Below are positions 52,628 through 62,694 of a stretch of 64,000 nucleotides of DNA, piece by piece. Source of the stretch: Brachyspira hampsonii 30446 (GTDB taxonomy: Bacteria > Spirochaetota > Brachyspiria > Brachyspirales > Brachyspiraceae); the NCBI RefSeq assembly GCF_000316195.1, contig NZ_JH994111.1:1268532-1332531 (forward strand), in the 5' to 3' direction. Numbering within the stretch: the first letter of the stretch is position 1; the number at the start of each line of letters is the position of its first letter. Under the pieces are notes generated by a model, which saw only the letters and a list, made by a program, of their open reading frames with translations, made no database searches and had not been told where the DNA came from. The position numbers were made by a program, and so were the translations under genes.

Positions 52628-52644
52628 TCAATAAATAATCTAAT

Positions 52645-52682
52645 AAAAAGAGTATGATTAGTATAAAAATCATACTCTTTTT
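52645..52682. terminator. Bidirectional terminator between threonine aldolase and MCP genes
   Basis: AAAAAGAGTATGATT (52645-52659) and AATCATACTCTTTTT (52668-52682) form a 15-bp perfect stem followed by ATTTTATTT. The two genes converge here. Confidence 0.88.
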
Positions 52683-52689
52683 ATTTTAT

Positions 52690-54507
52690 TTATTTAAAAT
52701 TATTGTCTAATTTAAAATATTCTAATTCAGAATATAGATTATTAGTTCCGTTAACAACATCTTTTCCAAGCAATGAACTGTTATTAACTAATTCAGCATT
52801 TTCCTGAGTAATTTTATTTAATTCATTCATAGATGTATTAATCTGTCTTACACTCTCCTCTTCTTCGGATGTAGATTCATATATATTGACTAGTATATCA
52901 GAAACTTCTTTGGCGGAATTTTCTATTTCCACAAGTATATCTAAAGATTTTTTTACGGATTCATCACCAATTTCTATTTTAGATACGGTATTTTCTATAA
53001 TATTTGTAATATTTCCTGCAGCTTCATTAACATTCTGAGCTAAACTTCTTATTTCTGAAGCTACTACAGCAAATCCTCTTCCCTGTTCACCAGCACGAGC
53101 CGCCTCTACTGCTGCATTAAGTGCTAATATATTAGTTTGAAAAGCTATTGATTGTATTAATTTTGTAATATTTGATATTTCCTTACTAGATTCTGAAATT
53201 TCAGTCATATTATTTGATATTTCATTAACTGCCGCTACTCCATTCTGAGTAGATTCAGTAACTTTAGAACTCATATTCTTAGCATTATAAGAATTTTTTG
53301 AAGTATTAGAAATGGCTGAAAGCAGATTTTCTATAGAACTAGTTATTTCTTCAACAGCTGCTGCCTGAGAAGATGTTCTGTCTGATAAGTTATCTATACC
53401 CATTGATATTTTTTCTGATGAATTATTAATTAATGATATATTTTCTTTTAACTCAGAAACAATATTATGCATTATATGCTGCATATCATTGATTGAATTT
53501 GCCAAAACGCCTGAAACATCTTTTCTTTTTAAATCTTTATCATCAAATCGGCTGTCGAATCTTCCATCTTGCATTAATGTCATTACTGTAATAGCATGGT
53601 ATAGATTATTTGATAATGGTATTACTATTCTAGCAACCAAAAGAAATTCTAAAATTATAAGAAATAATATACATAAAAACAAACTTATCATAAGAAATCT
53701 AAATTGAGAATAAAACATTTCAGCACTTCCTTTGAATACTAATATCCAAGGAGCATTATCTGTTTTTTTAATAGAATACCATTCATTATCTATGATATCT
53801 AAATCCCCTATATGCGATGATAAATTATTTTTAAAATCAGCAAATATAGGATATGTAAATAAATTATTAGTTTCATTTAGTATATAATCTTTATTATCAT
53901 GAGTCATAAAAATACCATTATCTGAAACTATATAAATTTCATCTTCAAAAATTTTCTTTATACTTTCAGATATAGTATTTATATTTGCAAAATCTATAGC
54001 ACATACTCCTTTCAAAGACCCATTAGTATAAACAGCCTTTGCAAATGTAATAGTAAGTTTATTTACTGCAAAATCTATATAAGGATCGCTAATCATTATA
54101 TTATTAGTTGCAACAGAATCTTTATACCAATCTCTTGAAGTTTGATCATAAGTAAGCGGATAAACTTCTAATGTATTAATAAAAACCCCGCCTTGAGGAT
54201 ATGGAGTAGTATTACCAAAATATACATTCAAATACCCTTCATTAAGTTTCTGAACATTAGTTATAAAATTACCAAACTCCACCCAATTAGGATTAGATGA
54301 TAAATATGAATCCATAACATAAATAGTATTTTTCAAAACTTCAACATAACCTTCTGTTCTAGTCTTTGCCTCTAATGCTTGAAGATTCTTTTCTCTTAAA
54401 AATCTGGATTTATATAAAGGCTTATAAAAAATATATATACCTATGAATAAAATCAAAAGAAATATTATGAAAGGAGCCAAAAATTTAATCATTAATTTAT
54501 TTTTCAT
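52690..54507 (-). CDS. Methyl-accepting chemotaxis protein with Cache-type sensor
   Basis: A 605-residue receptor. TM1 is at about residues 9-29 ([20 protein letters not shown]), a periplasmic double-Cache-like sensor at about 30-275 ([43 protein letters not shown]), TM2 at about 283-305 and a HAMP-like region next ([14 protein letters not shown]). The signalling tip [20 protein letters not shown] followed by [17 protein letters not shown] is intact. It should feed the CheA/CheW proteins encoded at 18-21 kb. The ligand is unknown; small amino or carboxylic acids are common for this sensor type. Confidence 0.93.
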   Translation of the reverse strand: MKNKLMIKFLAPFIIFLLILFIGIYIFYKPLYKSRFLREKNLQALEAKTRTEGYVEVLKNTIYVMDSYLSSNPNWVEFGNFITNVQKLNEGYLNVYFGNTTPYPQGGVFINTLEVYPLTYDQTSRDWYKDSVATNNIMISDPYIDFAVNKLTITFAKAVYTNGSLKGVCAIDFANINTISESIKKIFEDEIYIVSDNGIFMTHDNKDYILNETNNLFTYPIFADFKNNLSSHIGDLDIIDNEWYSIKKTDNAPWILVFKGSAEMFYSQFRFLMISLFLCILFLIILEFLLVARIVIPLSNNLYHAITVMTLMQDGRFDSRFDDKDLKRKDVSGVLANSINDMQHIMHNIVSELKENISLINNSSEKISMGIDNLSDRTSSQAAAVEEITSSIENLLSAISNTSKNSYNAKNMSSKVTESTQNGVAAVNEISNNMTEISESSKEISNITKLIQSIAFQTNILALNAAVEAARAGEQGRGFAVVASEIRSLAQNVNEAAGNITNIIENTVSKIEIGDESVKKSLDILVEIENSAKEVSDILVNIYESTSEEEESVRQINTSMNELNKITQENAELVNNSSLLGKDVVNGTNNLYSELEYFKLDNNFK

Positions 54508-54696
54508 TATAATAACCTTTATAAAATTATAATCTTCTTTATAAATAATAATATAGAAAATTATATTTACAAAGTCAAAGATAATGATGAATTTTTATAT
54601 GATTTTTTAAATTTTTTAATATAATATTTATCTTTTATAATCAATAAATACAGACTATAATAATAGATTTTTAAATTTGGTAATTATAATACAAAA

Positions 54697-55632
54697 TTAA
54701 CAAATATTTCTTGCTATAAGCCTAATATTTTCTCCATAACTCCATTTAGTATTTTCACAGTCATAATTAATAAATGATAAACTAGGAAAAATGAATGTCT
54801 TTATACCAAATACAGCAAATGGTATAATATTTTTTAAATTTGGTATATTGCCTTTTAATATATCAGCTTTTAAGCTAATATTATTTTTATTAACATTATA
54901 ATTGCTGTATTTTATATCTATAATTTCAAAATTAACACTTTCTAATAACATTTTTAAATTATATGGATTAAAATTAACAGTATGTTCAGTAGTCAAACAA
55001 TCAATTAATATATTATTATCAACATCTTCCAACATAGGAGAATTGGGAACTTCTATATAGAGATACCCATTATCATTAAGCATAGATTTTATTTTTAATA
55101 ATATATCTCTTGGACTAACAAAATGCTCTAAAACATGCGAAAGCATTATAATATCATATTTTTCATTGCTGCTCAAAAAATCTGATTCTAATTTTATATT
55201 ATATTTATTTTCAGCATAGTTTCTAGCATAATCATTAAGTTCATATCCATAGACACTAAAACCATTATCTTTAAATATCTTCAATAAAAGTCCATCAAAA
55301 GCACCTATTTCACATACCTTAATATTATGCTTATCTTTAATGTCATTAAATAAATAATTTACAAATTTAAATTGAGACAAACTTCTTGAATAACGAATTC
55401 TAAATTTGGCATATTCAAATATTTTATTTTTTATTTTATTATTTCCATTATGATACAGCCAATATTTATGATATTCATTTTTATATAAATTATTCATTTC
55501 ATCTTCAGTCGGCGGCTCAATATAATATAATTTGCAGTCATTACACTGATAAACTTTTTTATCACTATACCATATATTTTTTATAATACCTATTTCAGTA
55601 TAATTATTACTATAGCAAACACTGCATTTCAT
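54697..55632 (-). CDS. Class I SAM-dependent methyltransferase with N-terminal Cys4 motif
   Basis: A 311-residue protein. The first 45 residues contain MKCSVCYSN and YQCNDCKLYYIEPP, two C-x-x-C pairs likely to bind zinc. The Rossmann methyltransferase domain follows: motif I KVCEIGAFDGLLLKIFKDNG, the acidic strand end in YGYELN, and IIMLSHVLEHFVSPRDIL with YLYIEVPNSP. This pairing (Cys4 plus methyltransferase 12-type domain) is common in sugar or lipid methyltransferases linked to surface glycans. It lies 13 bases downstream of nusA, an odd neighbour; the acceptor is unknown. Confidence 0.8.
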   Translation of the reverse strand: MKCSVCYSNNYTEIGIIKNIWYSDKKVYQCNDCKLYYIEPPTEDEMNNLYKNEYHKYWLYHNGNNKIKNKIFEYAKFRIRYSRSLSQFKFVNYLFNDIKDKHNIKVCEIGAFDGLLLKIFKDNGFSVYGYELNDYARNYAENKYNIKLESDFLSSNEKYDIIMLSHVLEHFVSPRDILLKIKSMLNDNGYLYIEVPNSPMLEDVDNNILIDCLTTEHTVNFNPYNLKMLLESVNFEIIDIKYSNYNVNKNNISLKADILKGNIPNLKNIIPFAVFGIKTFIFPSLSFINYDCENTKWSYGENIRLIARNIC

Positions 55633-55645
55633 ATAAATAACTCAA

Positions 55646-57136
55646 TTATTCAAAAGAAAGCTCAATTCCGCATTTAGGACATTTAGTCATATCTTCTGTA
55701 ATACTTGATCCGCAATTAGGGCATTCATAAACTTCAATTTCCTCAACAACCTCTTCAGAAGTAGTTTCATATTCATCATCTGAAGCCTCTACAACCTCAA
55801 CAACATCTTTCATTACAAGCATTAAATTATCAACAATTTCTTTTTCAAGATTAGTTTTTTCTATAATGTCTTCAGCCGACATATTATATAATTCTTCTAT
55901 AGAATTGATATTATTATCTATAAGCGTTTTTATAATTGCTTCATCAATACCCTGCAATGAATACAAATTACTTTCAAATACTTCAGTATTTTCTAATTCT
56001 TCATCAGTAGACTCAGTTTCTTCTGTATTATCTGAGAATATTTGATTCAAAGGAACTATATCTTTTAATAATTCCGGATTTTCTTTTATATCTGTTTCAG
56101 TTTTTATATCAAAATAATATCCTGTAAGCTGAGAGGCTAATTTTACATTATAACCGCTTTTTCCCAATGCTAAAGTAAGCTGCTCATCTGGTATAATAAT
56201 CATAGCCTCTTTTTTCTCAGGATCCGTAATAATAATTCTTATTGGCTTAGCAGGAGTTATAGCCTCAGCAATATACTCTCTTATGTCTTTAGACCATTTT
56301 ACAACATCTATTTTTTCGCCTTCTATTTCTTTAATAATGGATTGTATACGAATACCTTTCTGACCTATACAAGCTCCTATAGGATCCACTTCAGGCTTAT
56401 TAGAAGAAACAGCAACTTTTATTTTTAAGCCCGGCTGCCTTACTACATTTTTAATTTCTATAGTACCGTCTGCTATTTCAGGTATTTCAAGTTCAAATAA
56501 CTTTTTTATAAAATCAGCCTTTGTTCTAGTAAGAAGTATTTTAGTAGGTATTTCCTTACCTTTTTCATCTTTACCGCCTTGTACTTTATATATATAGGCT
56601 CTTATTCTATCACCTGATGTATAATGTTCTCTAGGAGACTGATCCTTTTTCTGCAATTCGCCTTCTGTTTTTCCTAAATTTATATAAATAGTTCCTCTAT
56701 GCTCTCTCTGAAAATATCCGTTTACAAGCTGATTTTCTCTTCTTTTGAATTCATTGTATATAATATTTTTTTCTAATTCAGAAATTTTTTGGAAAAATGC
56801 TGTTCTAGCTACTGTACTCTCTATTCTTCCAAATGCTTCAACCTGATCTACAAGTATTAATACTTCATCGCCCAAATTAATATCCTGATCCAATTTCTTA
56901 GCATCTTCCAAAGATATTTCTTTATTTTTATTCCTAACTTCTTCTACAACGCTGGCACCTTTATATACAGTAGGATTATTTTTATTGTCAAAATGAATAT
57001 GAAATTTTATATCATCGCCATATTTCTTCTTTAAAGCTAATTCCATAGTAGATGCTATAACTTCTTTCAAAAGATCTACACTAATATCTTTTTCATCAGA
57101 AAGCTGCTGTAAATAAGTTCCAACATTTTCAAACAT
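55646..57136 (-). CDS. nusA: Transcription termination/antitermination factor NusA with extra zinc ribbon
   Basis: A 496-residue RNA polymerase-associated factor. Domain order: N-terminal domain (1-125, ISVDLLKEVIASTMELALKK), S1 domain (about 135-205, GYFQREHRGTIYINLGKTEG), two KH domains (about 210-350, DPIGACIGQKGIRIQSIIKE and LALGKSGYNVKLASQLTGY), a helix-hairpin-helix acidic-repeat-like domain (about 390-440), an acidic linker, and a C-terminal zinc ribbon at 470-496 with Cys472, Cys475, Cys486 and Cys489 (CPNCG and CPKCG). I know of no standard NusA with this last part. rimP lies 55 bases upstream. Confidence 0.93.
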   Translation of the reverse strand: MFENVGTYLQQLSDEKDISVDLLKEVIASTMELALKKKYGDDIKFHIHFDNKNNPTVYKGASVVEEVRNKNKEISLEDAKKLDQDINLGDEVLILVDQVEAFGRIESTVARTAFFQKISELEKNIIYNEFKRRENQLVNGYFQREHRGTIYINLGKTEGELQKKDQSPREHYTSGDRIRAYIYKVQGGKDEKGKEIPTKILLTRTKADFIKKLFELEIPEIADGTIEIKNVVRQPGLKIKVAVSSNKPEVDPIGACIGQKGIRIQSIIKEIEGEKIDVVKWSKDIREYIAEAITPAKPIRIIITDPEKKEAMIIIPDEQLTLALGKSGYNVKLASQLTGYYFDIKTETDIKENPELLKDIVPLNQIFSDNTEETESTDEELENTEVFESNLYSLQGIDEAIIKTLIDNNINSIEELYNMSAEDIIEKTNLEKEIVDNLMLVMKDVVEVVEASDDEYETTSEEVVEEIEVYECPNCGSSITEDMTKCPKCGIELSFE

Positions 57137-57191
57137 TTTGACTCTCCATTTTTTTATTTTTATTATTAAACATGTTTATAGTATATCAATA

Positions 57192-57755
57192 TTAACAATT
57201 TAATCTTGCTTTTATGATATCTTTTTTTAATATTTTTATATTTTTTTCATTAATAACATTATCTTCATCAGTTACAGTTACTATAATATAGTCATCTTCA
57301 GCCTTTTTCAGCATTGCATAAGCAGTAATAAACTCATCGCCGCTTTTATATTTTATTTTTATAGGCATATCTTCAAATAATTCATATCTGTCATTAAACT
57401 TCCATCTGAACCCCGCAGAAGAAACTGTTATAGTATAATCTCCCTCATCATAACCATTAGCCTTTATACAATCCTGAATCCTTCTTGTAGTTTCTATACA
57501 ATGAGTATGAGATACACTTTCTTTCTTTTTAAAGATAACAGCATATACTTTCTTATTATCAGAAATAGCTCTTACCTTCAAATCAAGAAGATATATATTA
57601 TTTTCCTCTAAAACATCTTTTATACCATTAAACAATACAGCTTCATCTATTATATTATTATCTATTTTCTTAATTGGTTTATCTTTTTTAAATTTCTTTT
57701 TTTTAGGTTCTCTGCCGTATTCTTTTTGTTTCTGAGGTTTAGTTTTTTTATTCAT
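57192..57755 (-). CDS. rimP: Ribosome maturation factor RimP with lysine-rich N-terminal extension
   Basis: A 187-residue factor for 30S subunit maturation. The RimP core starts near residue 37 and includes NNIYLLDLKVRAISDNKKVY, CIETTRRIQDCI and YTITVSSAGFRWKFNDRYEL (the usual V-S-S-P-G is V-S-S-A-G here), with the C-terminal SH3-like part after it. About 34 extra N-terminal residues are strongly basic (MNKKTKPQKQKEYGREPKKK). Gene order rimP-nusA is conserved in bacteria, which supports the call. A promoter and attenuator-like hairpin lie upstream. Confidence 0.85.
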   Translation of the reverse strand: MNKKTKPQKQKEYGREPKKKKFKKDKPIKKIDNNIIDEAVLFNGIKDVLEENNIYLLDLKVRAISDNKKVYAVIFKKKESVSHTHCIETTRRIQDCIKANGYDEGDYTITVSSAGFRWKFNDRYELFEDMPIKIKYKSGDEFITAYAMLKKAEDDYIIVTVTDEDNVINEKNIKILKKDIIKARLNC

Positions 57756-57787
57756 ATAAATACTTTTTTATTATTTTCCTATTAAAT

Positions 57788-57829
57788 AAAAAAAAGAGTG
57801 TCAGTTTTTGCTGCCAAAAACCAACGCCC
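57788..57829 (-). terminator. Attenuator-like terminator in the rimP-nusA leader
   Basis: On the minus strand GGGCGTTGGTTTTT (57829-57816) pairs with AAAAACTGACACTC (57809-57796) through a 6-base loop, mostly Watson-Crick or G-U, and is followed by eight T (57795-57788). It sits between the -10 box and the rimP start, with no minus-strand gene upstream that it could terminate, so it should act on the operon's own leader. Confidence 0.65.
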
Positions 57830-57859
57830 TTCATTACAAATATTTTCGGAAGTGATTTT

Positions 57860-57887
57860 ATTTTAACTTACTAATGATTTTTGTCAA
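57860..57887 (-). promoter_or_regulatory. Putative promoter of rimP-nusA
   Basis: On the minus strand TTGACA (57887-57882), a 16-base spacer and TAAAAT (57865-57860). Transcription would start near 57853, about 98 bases before the rimP ATG. Confidence 0.55.
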
Positions 57888-57990
57888 GTACTTTAATAAA
57901 ATTTATTATTATGTTAATATTAATCAATTGACTTTTATCATTTTCTATTTTATTATTAATAGTAATAAACTGAAAATAGTATTGGTCAAT

Positions 57991-59517
57991 ATGGTATTTT
58001 ATACATTAACTATTATATTTTTCTTGTATGTGGTCTCTATAGCTATAAAAATGCTTCTTGAAAACAGACCTCCATACTCATTTATAGCTTGGCTAACCGT
58101 TTTAGTATTTCTGCCTTATATTGGAGTAATATTCTATATATTTCTTGGTATGGATTGGAAAAAATCAAAAAAGAAAATTTCTGCTAAACTCCCGGAAGAT
58201 ATGATAAAAAATTATTTTTCTTCGCTTCTGAAAGAACAAATAAAAATACTTGATAATATGCAGGGCAATTACAGCAAAAATATCAATTTAGTTAAGCTTG
58301 CAATAAAAAGCGGCTACTCTCCTATAACAGTTCAAAATGAAGTTTATGTCTTTGATGAAGGAGATAAACTTTTTGATGCTATAATTCAGGATTTGAAATT
58401 GGCAGAAAAAACTATACATATGGAATATTTCATATGGAGAAGTGATAGGCTTGGAAATAGGATAAAAGATGTTCTAATAAAAAAAGCAAAAGAGGGAGTT
58501 GAAATCAGGCTTATATTTGACGGTGTAGGATCACTAAAAAGAATAAGCAGAAAATATAGAAGAGAGCTAAAAGCAAATGGTATAAAATTTTTATATTATC
58601 ATGATCCTTTTTCTATATTATGGACTAGATTTGTTAATTATAGAAATCACAGAAAAATCGTTGTAGTTGATGGTGTTGTAGCATATATGGGTGGAATGAA
58701 TCTAGGACAGGAATATATAGACGGAGGGAAACATTTTAATTCTTGGAAAGATGTGCATATGAGAATAGTAGGAGATTCATGTAATCTTATACAGAATGTT
58801 TTTGTATGTGATTGGTATAATGCAGGAGGAAGGGATTTAGAAATCTTTAATATAGAAGAACATAAGCATAAGCATTTCAAAAAAATAAAATATGCAGATA
58901 AGGATTTAAACGAAGAAAAAGTTTCAATTATAAGAAAAGATCTATTTCCGCAATCCTTCACTGATAAATTTCTTCCGGTTCAAATAATAACTTCAGGAGC
59001 AGACTCAAAGTGGGACAGCATACAGAAAGTATATTCAAAAATGATAGAAGAGGCTAAAGAAAGCATTTATATAGAAAGTCCTTATTTTGTGCCTGATGAC
59101 GGTTTTTTAAGAACTTTAGAAAATGCTGCATTATCTGAAGTAGATGTAAACCTTATGATAACAGGAAAGCCTGATAAATTAGTTCCTTGGTGGGTAGCTC
59201 AGACATATTTTGAACCTTTACTTAATGCCGGAGTAAACATTTATTTATATGAAAAAGGTTTTCTGCATAGCAAATTCTGTGTTATGGATGGAAGAATAGT
59301 ATCATGCGGTACTTGTAATATGGATATAAGAAGTTTTTATTTACATTATGAAATGAATGCAGTTATATATGACATTGATATTGCTAAAAAATTTGAGGAT
59401 ATATTTAAAAAAGATATTCTCAATTCTCATAAAGTAACTATAGAGGAGTATTCTAAACAGCCAATGCTTGTAAGACTTAGAAATTCAGCTTGCAGAATTA
59501 TAGCTCCTGTATTATAA
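57991..59517 (+). CDS. cls: Cardiolipin synthase (phospholipase D family)
   Basis: A 508-residue enzyme joining phosphatidylglycerol units into cardiolipin. Two N-terminal membrane segments (about residues 3-20 and 29-50, ending FYIFLGMDW), then two HKD motifs: HRKIVVVDGVVAYMGGMNLG at about 221-240 and HSKFCVMDGRIVSCGTCNMD at about 425-444. NMDIRSFYLHYEMNAVIYD is also typical. The frame is open back to an ATT/TTG region at 57874, but the added 39 residues are not family-like and would overlap the rimP promoter, so I chose the ATG at 57991. Confidence 0.92.
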   Translation: MVFYTLTIIFFLYVVSIAIKMLLENRPPYSFIAWLTVLVFLPYIGVIFYIFLGMDWKKSKKKISAKLPEDMIKNYFSSLLKEQIKILDNMQGNYSKNINLVKLAIKSGYSPITVQNEVYVFDEGDKLFDAIIQDLKLAEKTIHMEYFIWRSDRLGNRIKDVLIKKAKEGVEIRLIFDGVGSLKRISRKYRRELKANGIKFLYYHDPFSILWTRFVNYRNHRKIVVVDGVVAYMGGMNLGQEYIDGGKHFNSWKDVHMRIVGDSCNLIQNVFVCDWYNAGGRDLEIFNIEEHKHKHFKKIKYADKDLNEEKVSIIRKDLFPQSFTDKFLPVQIITSGADSKWDSIQKVYSKMIEEAKESIYIESPYFVPDDGFLRTLENAALSEVDVNLMITGKPDKLVPWWVAQTYFEPLLNAGVNIYLYEKGFLHSKFCVMDGRIVSCGTCNMDIRSFYLHYEMNAVIYDIDIAKKFEDIFKKDILNSHKVTIEEYSKQPMLVRLRNSACRIIAPVL

Positions 59518-59548
59518 TGGTTTATATTTTTGAATACGGTAAATAATT

Positions 59549-60502
59549 ATGATGAAAAAAATAAAAATATCAGAATTAGATAGTCAAGCTATTTTTGATT
59601 TAGGGCTTTCAAAAGAAAAGCATATTCTTTTTATAGATGATATAGGAATAAAAAAAGAAAATATCCCTACTCTAAATGAACTTTTAAAAACTAGAGAAGA
59701 TTTCTTTGTGAATATATCATCAGAAAAAAATGAAAGTAACAAAAATAATATAAGCGGTAATGATTTGCTTACAGCCTTGCCTGAAATGAGAAATCTTATA
59801 TATCATGCATCACTTAAATATCCGCTAAAAAATATATCAATATTTTCTAAACTTATCAATTTAAGAAGTCTGCATCTATACGGTGATTTACCAAAAGATA
59901 TGGAATTGAAGCCTCTTGATAATATAGAAAATTTGGAAAGTATGTATATAGAAAACGGACTTACTTTAAAACAAGATGTTTATTTATCTATGAGAAGCAC
60001 TATAAGAGAAATAGGTGCCGGTATATTTAGAATGGAATCTTTTGATAAAAATCCTAATTTGAAAAAAATAGCTATTCTTACAGGGGTTTCTCATGAAGAA
60101 GAAATGCCTAAAAAACTTCCTGAATTAGAAGAGCTTTATATTGAAAAAGGAAAAAATATAAGATCATTTAATTTTATATCTGAAATGAAAACACTTAAAA
60201 CATTGGAATTAAATAATATCCCATCATTAAAAGAAATCCCTAATTTAAGTAATTTAGAAAATTTAACAAAAGTTATTTTAACTAATCTAAGAAGTCTCGA
60301 AAATATGGACTCTATATTAAATCATACTAGAATAAGAACTCTAATATTAGAAAATATAAAATGCTTTAATATAGATATGCTTTCAAAGGAAACAGCTCCT
60401 AGATTAAAATATGTATCTGTTATAAGCGATGATAAAAATTGGGATAAAAGAACAAAAAAATTATTGGAAGAAAGAGGATACAGAGATTATAATGAAAATT
60501 AA
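59549..60502 (+). CDS. Cytoplasmic leucine-rich-repeat protein
   Basis: A 317-residue protein without signal peptide or membrane segment. From about residue 75 it shows irregular leucine-rich repeats of 21-24 residues: LINLRSLHLYGDLP, IENLESMYIENGLT, NPNLKKIAILTGVS, LPELEELYIEKGKN, MKTLKTLELNNIPS, LENLTKVILTNLRS and TRIRTLILENIKCF. LRRs form a curved solenoid that binds other proteins. The N-terminal 70 residues are unlike any domain I know. It lies 31 bases after cls, on the same strand. Confidence 0.75.
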   Translation: MMKKIKISELDSQAIFDLGLSKEKHILFIDDIGIKKENIPTLNELLKTREDFFVNISSEKNESNKNNISGNDLLTALPEMRNLIYHASLKYPLKNISIFSKLINLRSLHLYGDLPKDMELKPLDNIENLESMYIENGLTLKQDVYLSMRSTIREIGAGIFRMESFDKNPNLKKIAILTGVSHEEEMPKKLPELEELYIEKGKNIRSFNFISEMKTLKTLELNNIPSLKEIPNLSNLENLTKVILTNLRSLENMDSILNHTRIRTLILENIKCFNIDMLSKETAPRLKYVSVISDDKNWDKRTKKLLEERGYRDYNEN

Positions 60503-60530
60503 TTCATTTAAATTAATAATATTTGTTAAA

Positions 60531-60561
60531 TAAAAAATGAGCCTGATTACTCAAGCCCATT
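60531..60561 (-). terminator. Terminator of the second MCP gene
   Basis: On the minus strand AATGGGCTTGA and TCAGGCTCATT pair over 11 bp (two G-U) with a GTAA tetraloop of GNRA type, followed by a T run. Arms at 60536-60546 and 60551-60561. Confidence 0.82.
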
Positions 60562-60590
60562 TCAGAATATAATTTTAATATTATAGAGTT

Positions 60591-62444
60591 TTACAATTTG
60601 AAATAACTCACAGCATCTATCAATTTCTGTGCTTCGCTGCTTAAAGTTATACTAGCTTCTTTTGACTGCTCTACTAAACTAGCATTTTCCTGTGTGCTTG
60701 CATCCATTTTTAGTACCGCCTGATTAACCTGTTCAACTCCGCTTTGCTGTTCTACTGCTGTTGTAGATATGTCTCTCATTATATTTGCTGTATTTTCTAT
60801 TTTATCTTTTATATCAGTAAATATTTCCTGAGATTTTCTAGCCGCTTCTGCAGCTATCTTTATCTTCTCATCGGAATCTGCTATCAAAGAAGTAATGTCT
60901 TTAACAGAAGTTTGTGTGTTTTGAGCCAATGTTCTAACCTCAGAAGCTACAACAGAGAAACCTCTGCCCTGCTCTCCGGCACGGGCTGCTTCTACTGATG
61001 CATTAAGTGCCAATATATTAGTTTGAAAAGCAATATCTTCTATTAATTTTGTTATATTAGTTATTTTTCTGCTTGCTTCAAAAACCATTTCCATACTTTT
61101 TGTGGTGCTGTCTATTATAAGTCCTGCTTCTTCTACAGATTTTTTTGAATCATTCATCATATTATTTCCTATTACTGATTTTTCAGCAGAATTTTTTATT
61201 GTTGATGCCATTTGCTCCATAGAACTTGCAGTCTGTTCTAATGATGAAGACTGAGATTGAGTTCTTAAAGCTAAATCATTATTTCCGCTTTCTAATTCTT
61301 TTGAAGTTAATTCTATATTATTAGAAGAATCCATTATATCGCTTACTATATGTTTTAATTTTTCTATAGTATTATTAAAGCCATTAGCTATTATTCCAAA
61401 CTCATGATTTTTATATTTATTAGTTAGGAATTTACTTGGTGCAGATACGGTTAAATCTCCATTTCCAAGTCTATTTAAATCATTTGCTATTCTTGATAGA
61501 ACTCCTGATATATTTTTATTAACATACACTACTACTATAAGCGATGTAATAAAAAGAAGTAATATGCTTAACGCTATAGTTATTTTTATTAAAGTATTTT
61601 TGTTAGCAAAAAATTCATTATCAAGCATAGTAACGCACATTATCCAATCTATATTTTCTAGTCTTGAAAAAGCCATTATTTTTTCGCCTTCATCTTCATA
61701 ATGTAAAGAACCTTTTCTTTGAGAAGCTGCAGCAGACAAAGCGTTTTTAGAACCTATTGATATAGTATTAACTTTATCTATTTCTTTATGCGCTACTCTT
61801 CTTCCATCTTCATTAACTATATATATATTGCCTGTTTTTCCTATAGTTATTTCAGAAAAATATTTTTGAACAAAAGAATCCCATCTTAATTCAGCGTATA
61901 AAACCCCAGCAGGTTTGGAATCTGCATCAAATACTCCAGCTAAAACACCTATAACATAATTTCCTGTTACTGATGATAAATAAATCTCATCTTCAATAGA
62001 ATATTTATAATTATTATCTTGAAGCTCTTTCCATATAGTTTTTTGACTTACAGTATTTAAATGTTCATTAGAAGCCGTGTCCAAAACAACTTTTCCATTC
62101 AAATCTATTAAAGCAAAAGCTGAAAAATGAGATTCCAATTCTTTTAAAAGTTCATTAAATTCACTGTTTGCTATAGATAAAGTATCTTGATTTGGATTTT
62201 GAAAATAATCTAAAAACTCAGATTCTTTTGATATAACAGAAGTCAAATCAGCCTGATCTTCAATCCATATAGAAACTAAATCTCTATATCCATCAGCAGT
62301 TTCCATAAATCCGTTTATAGCAGTTCTTTCCATAAATATTGCCGAAGCAGATATTATTACTATCATAAGAATCAAAAGCATTACAGCTACAGATGATATG
62401 ATAGTAAAAGGCATTTTAAACTTCAAAGTTTGCATAAATTTCAT
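60591..62444 (-). CDS. Methyl-accepting chemotaxis protein with double-Cache sensor
   Basis: A 617-residue receptor from the ATG at 62444, which has GGGGG seven bases upstream; an in-frame TTG at 62468 is less likely. TM1 at about residues 11-35, a periplasmic dCache domain (about 36-275, with [37 protein letters not shown] and [17 protein letters not shown]), TM2 at about 285-307, HAMP ([20 protein letters not shown]) and an intact tip [20 protein letters not shown] with [17 protein letters not shown]. Its dCache is of the type found in amino-acid receptors, but the ligand residues cannot be confirmed by eye. Confidence 0.93.
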   Translation of the reverse strand: MKFMQTLKFKMPFTIISSVAVMLLILMIVIISASAIFMERTAINGFMETADGYRDLVSIWIEDQADLTSVISKESEFLDYFQNPNQDTLSIANSEFNELLKELESHFSAFALIDLNGKVVLDTASNEHLNTVSQKTIWKELQDNNYKYSIEDEIYLSSVTGNYVIGVLAGVFDADSKPAGVLYAELRWDSFVQKYFSEITIGKTGNIYIVNEDGRRVAHKEIDKVNTISIGSKNALSAAASQRKGSLHYEDEGEKIMAFSRLENIDWIMCVTMLDNEFFANKNTLIKITIALSILLLFITSLIVVVYVNKNISGVLSRIANDLNRLGNGDLTVSAPSKFLTNKYKNHEFGIIANGFNNTIEKLKHIVSDIMDSSNNIELTSKELESGNNDLALRTQSQSSSLEQTASSMEQMASTIKNSAEKSVIGNNMMNDSKKSVEEAGLIIDSTTKSMEMVFEASRKITNITKLIEDIAFQTNILALNASVEAARAGEQGRGFSVVASEVRTLAQNTQTSVKDITSLIADSDEKIKIAAEAARKSQEIFTDIKDKIENTANIMRDISTTAVEQQSGVEQVNQAVLKMDASTQENASLVEQSKEASITLSSEAQKLIDAVSYFKL

Positions 62445-62636
62445 AAATGACCCCCATAAATAACTCAATTATTATAATAATATTATATGACATTTCTTTT
62501 AAAAAGTCTATATATTTGTAAATATTTTTTACTAAAAATATTAAAAAATATTATTTTTTTACATAAAAAGTAAATATTTAGTAAATTTATAAAAATATTG
62601 TAAATTATTTTTGTTTTTTATTTTTTATATTTTTCT

Positions 62637-62665
62637 TTGACAAAATCAATATAATTGTATATCAT
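62637..62665 (+). promoter_or_regulatory. Putative promoter of galactokinase
   Basis: TTGACA at 62637-62642 and TATCAT at 62660-62665 with a 17-base spacer, 30 bases before the ATG; AAGGA at 62683-62687 is the ribosome-binding site. Confidence 0.5.
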
Positions 62666-62694
62666 AATATCATCACAAAAACTAAGGATTTAAT

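Noticed and set aside
57874..57990. N-terminal extension of cardiolipin synthase
   Set aside because: It starts at a non-ATG codon, overlaps the rimP promoter and adds residues unlike the family.
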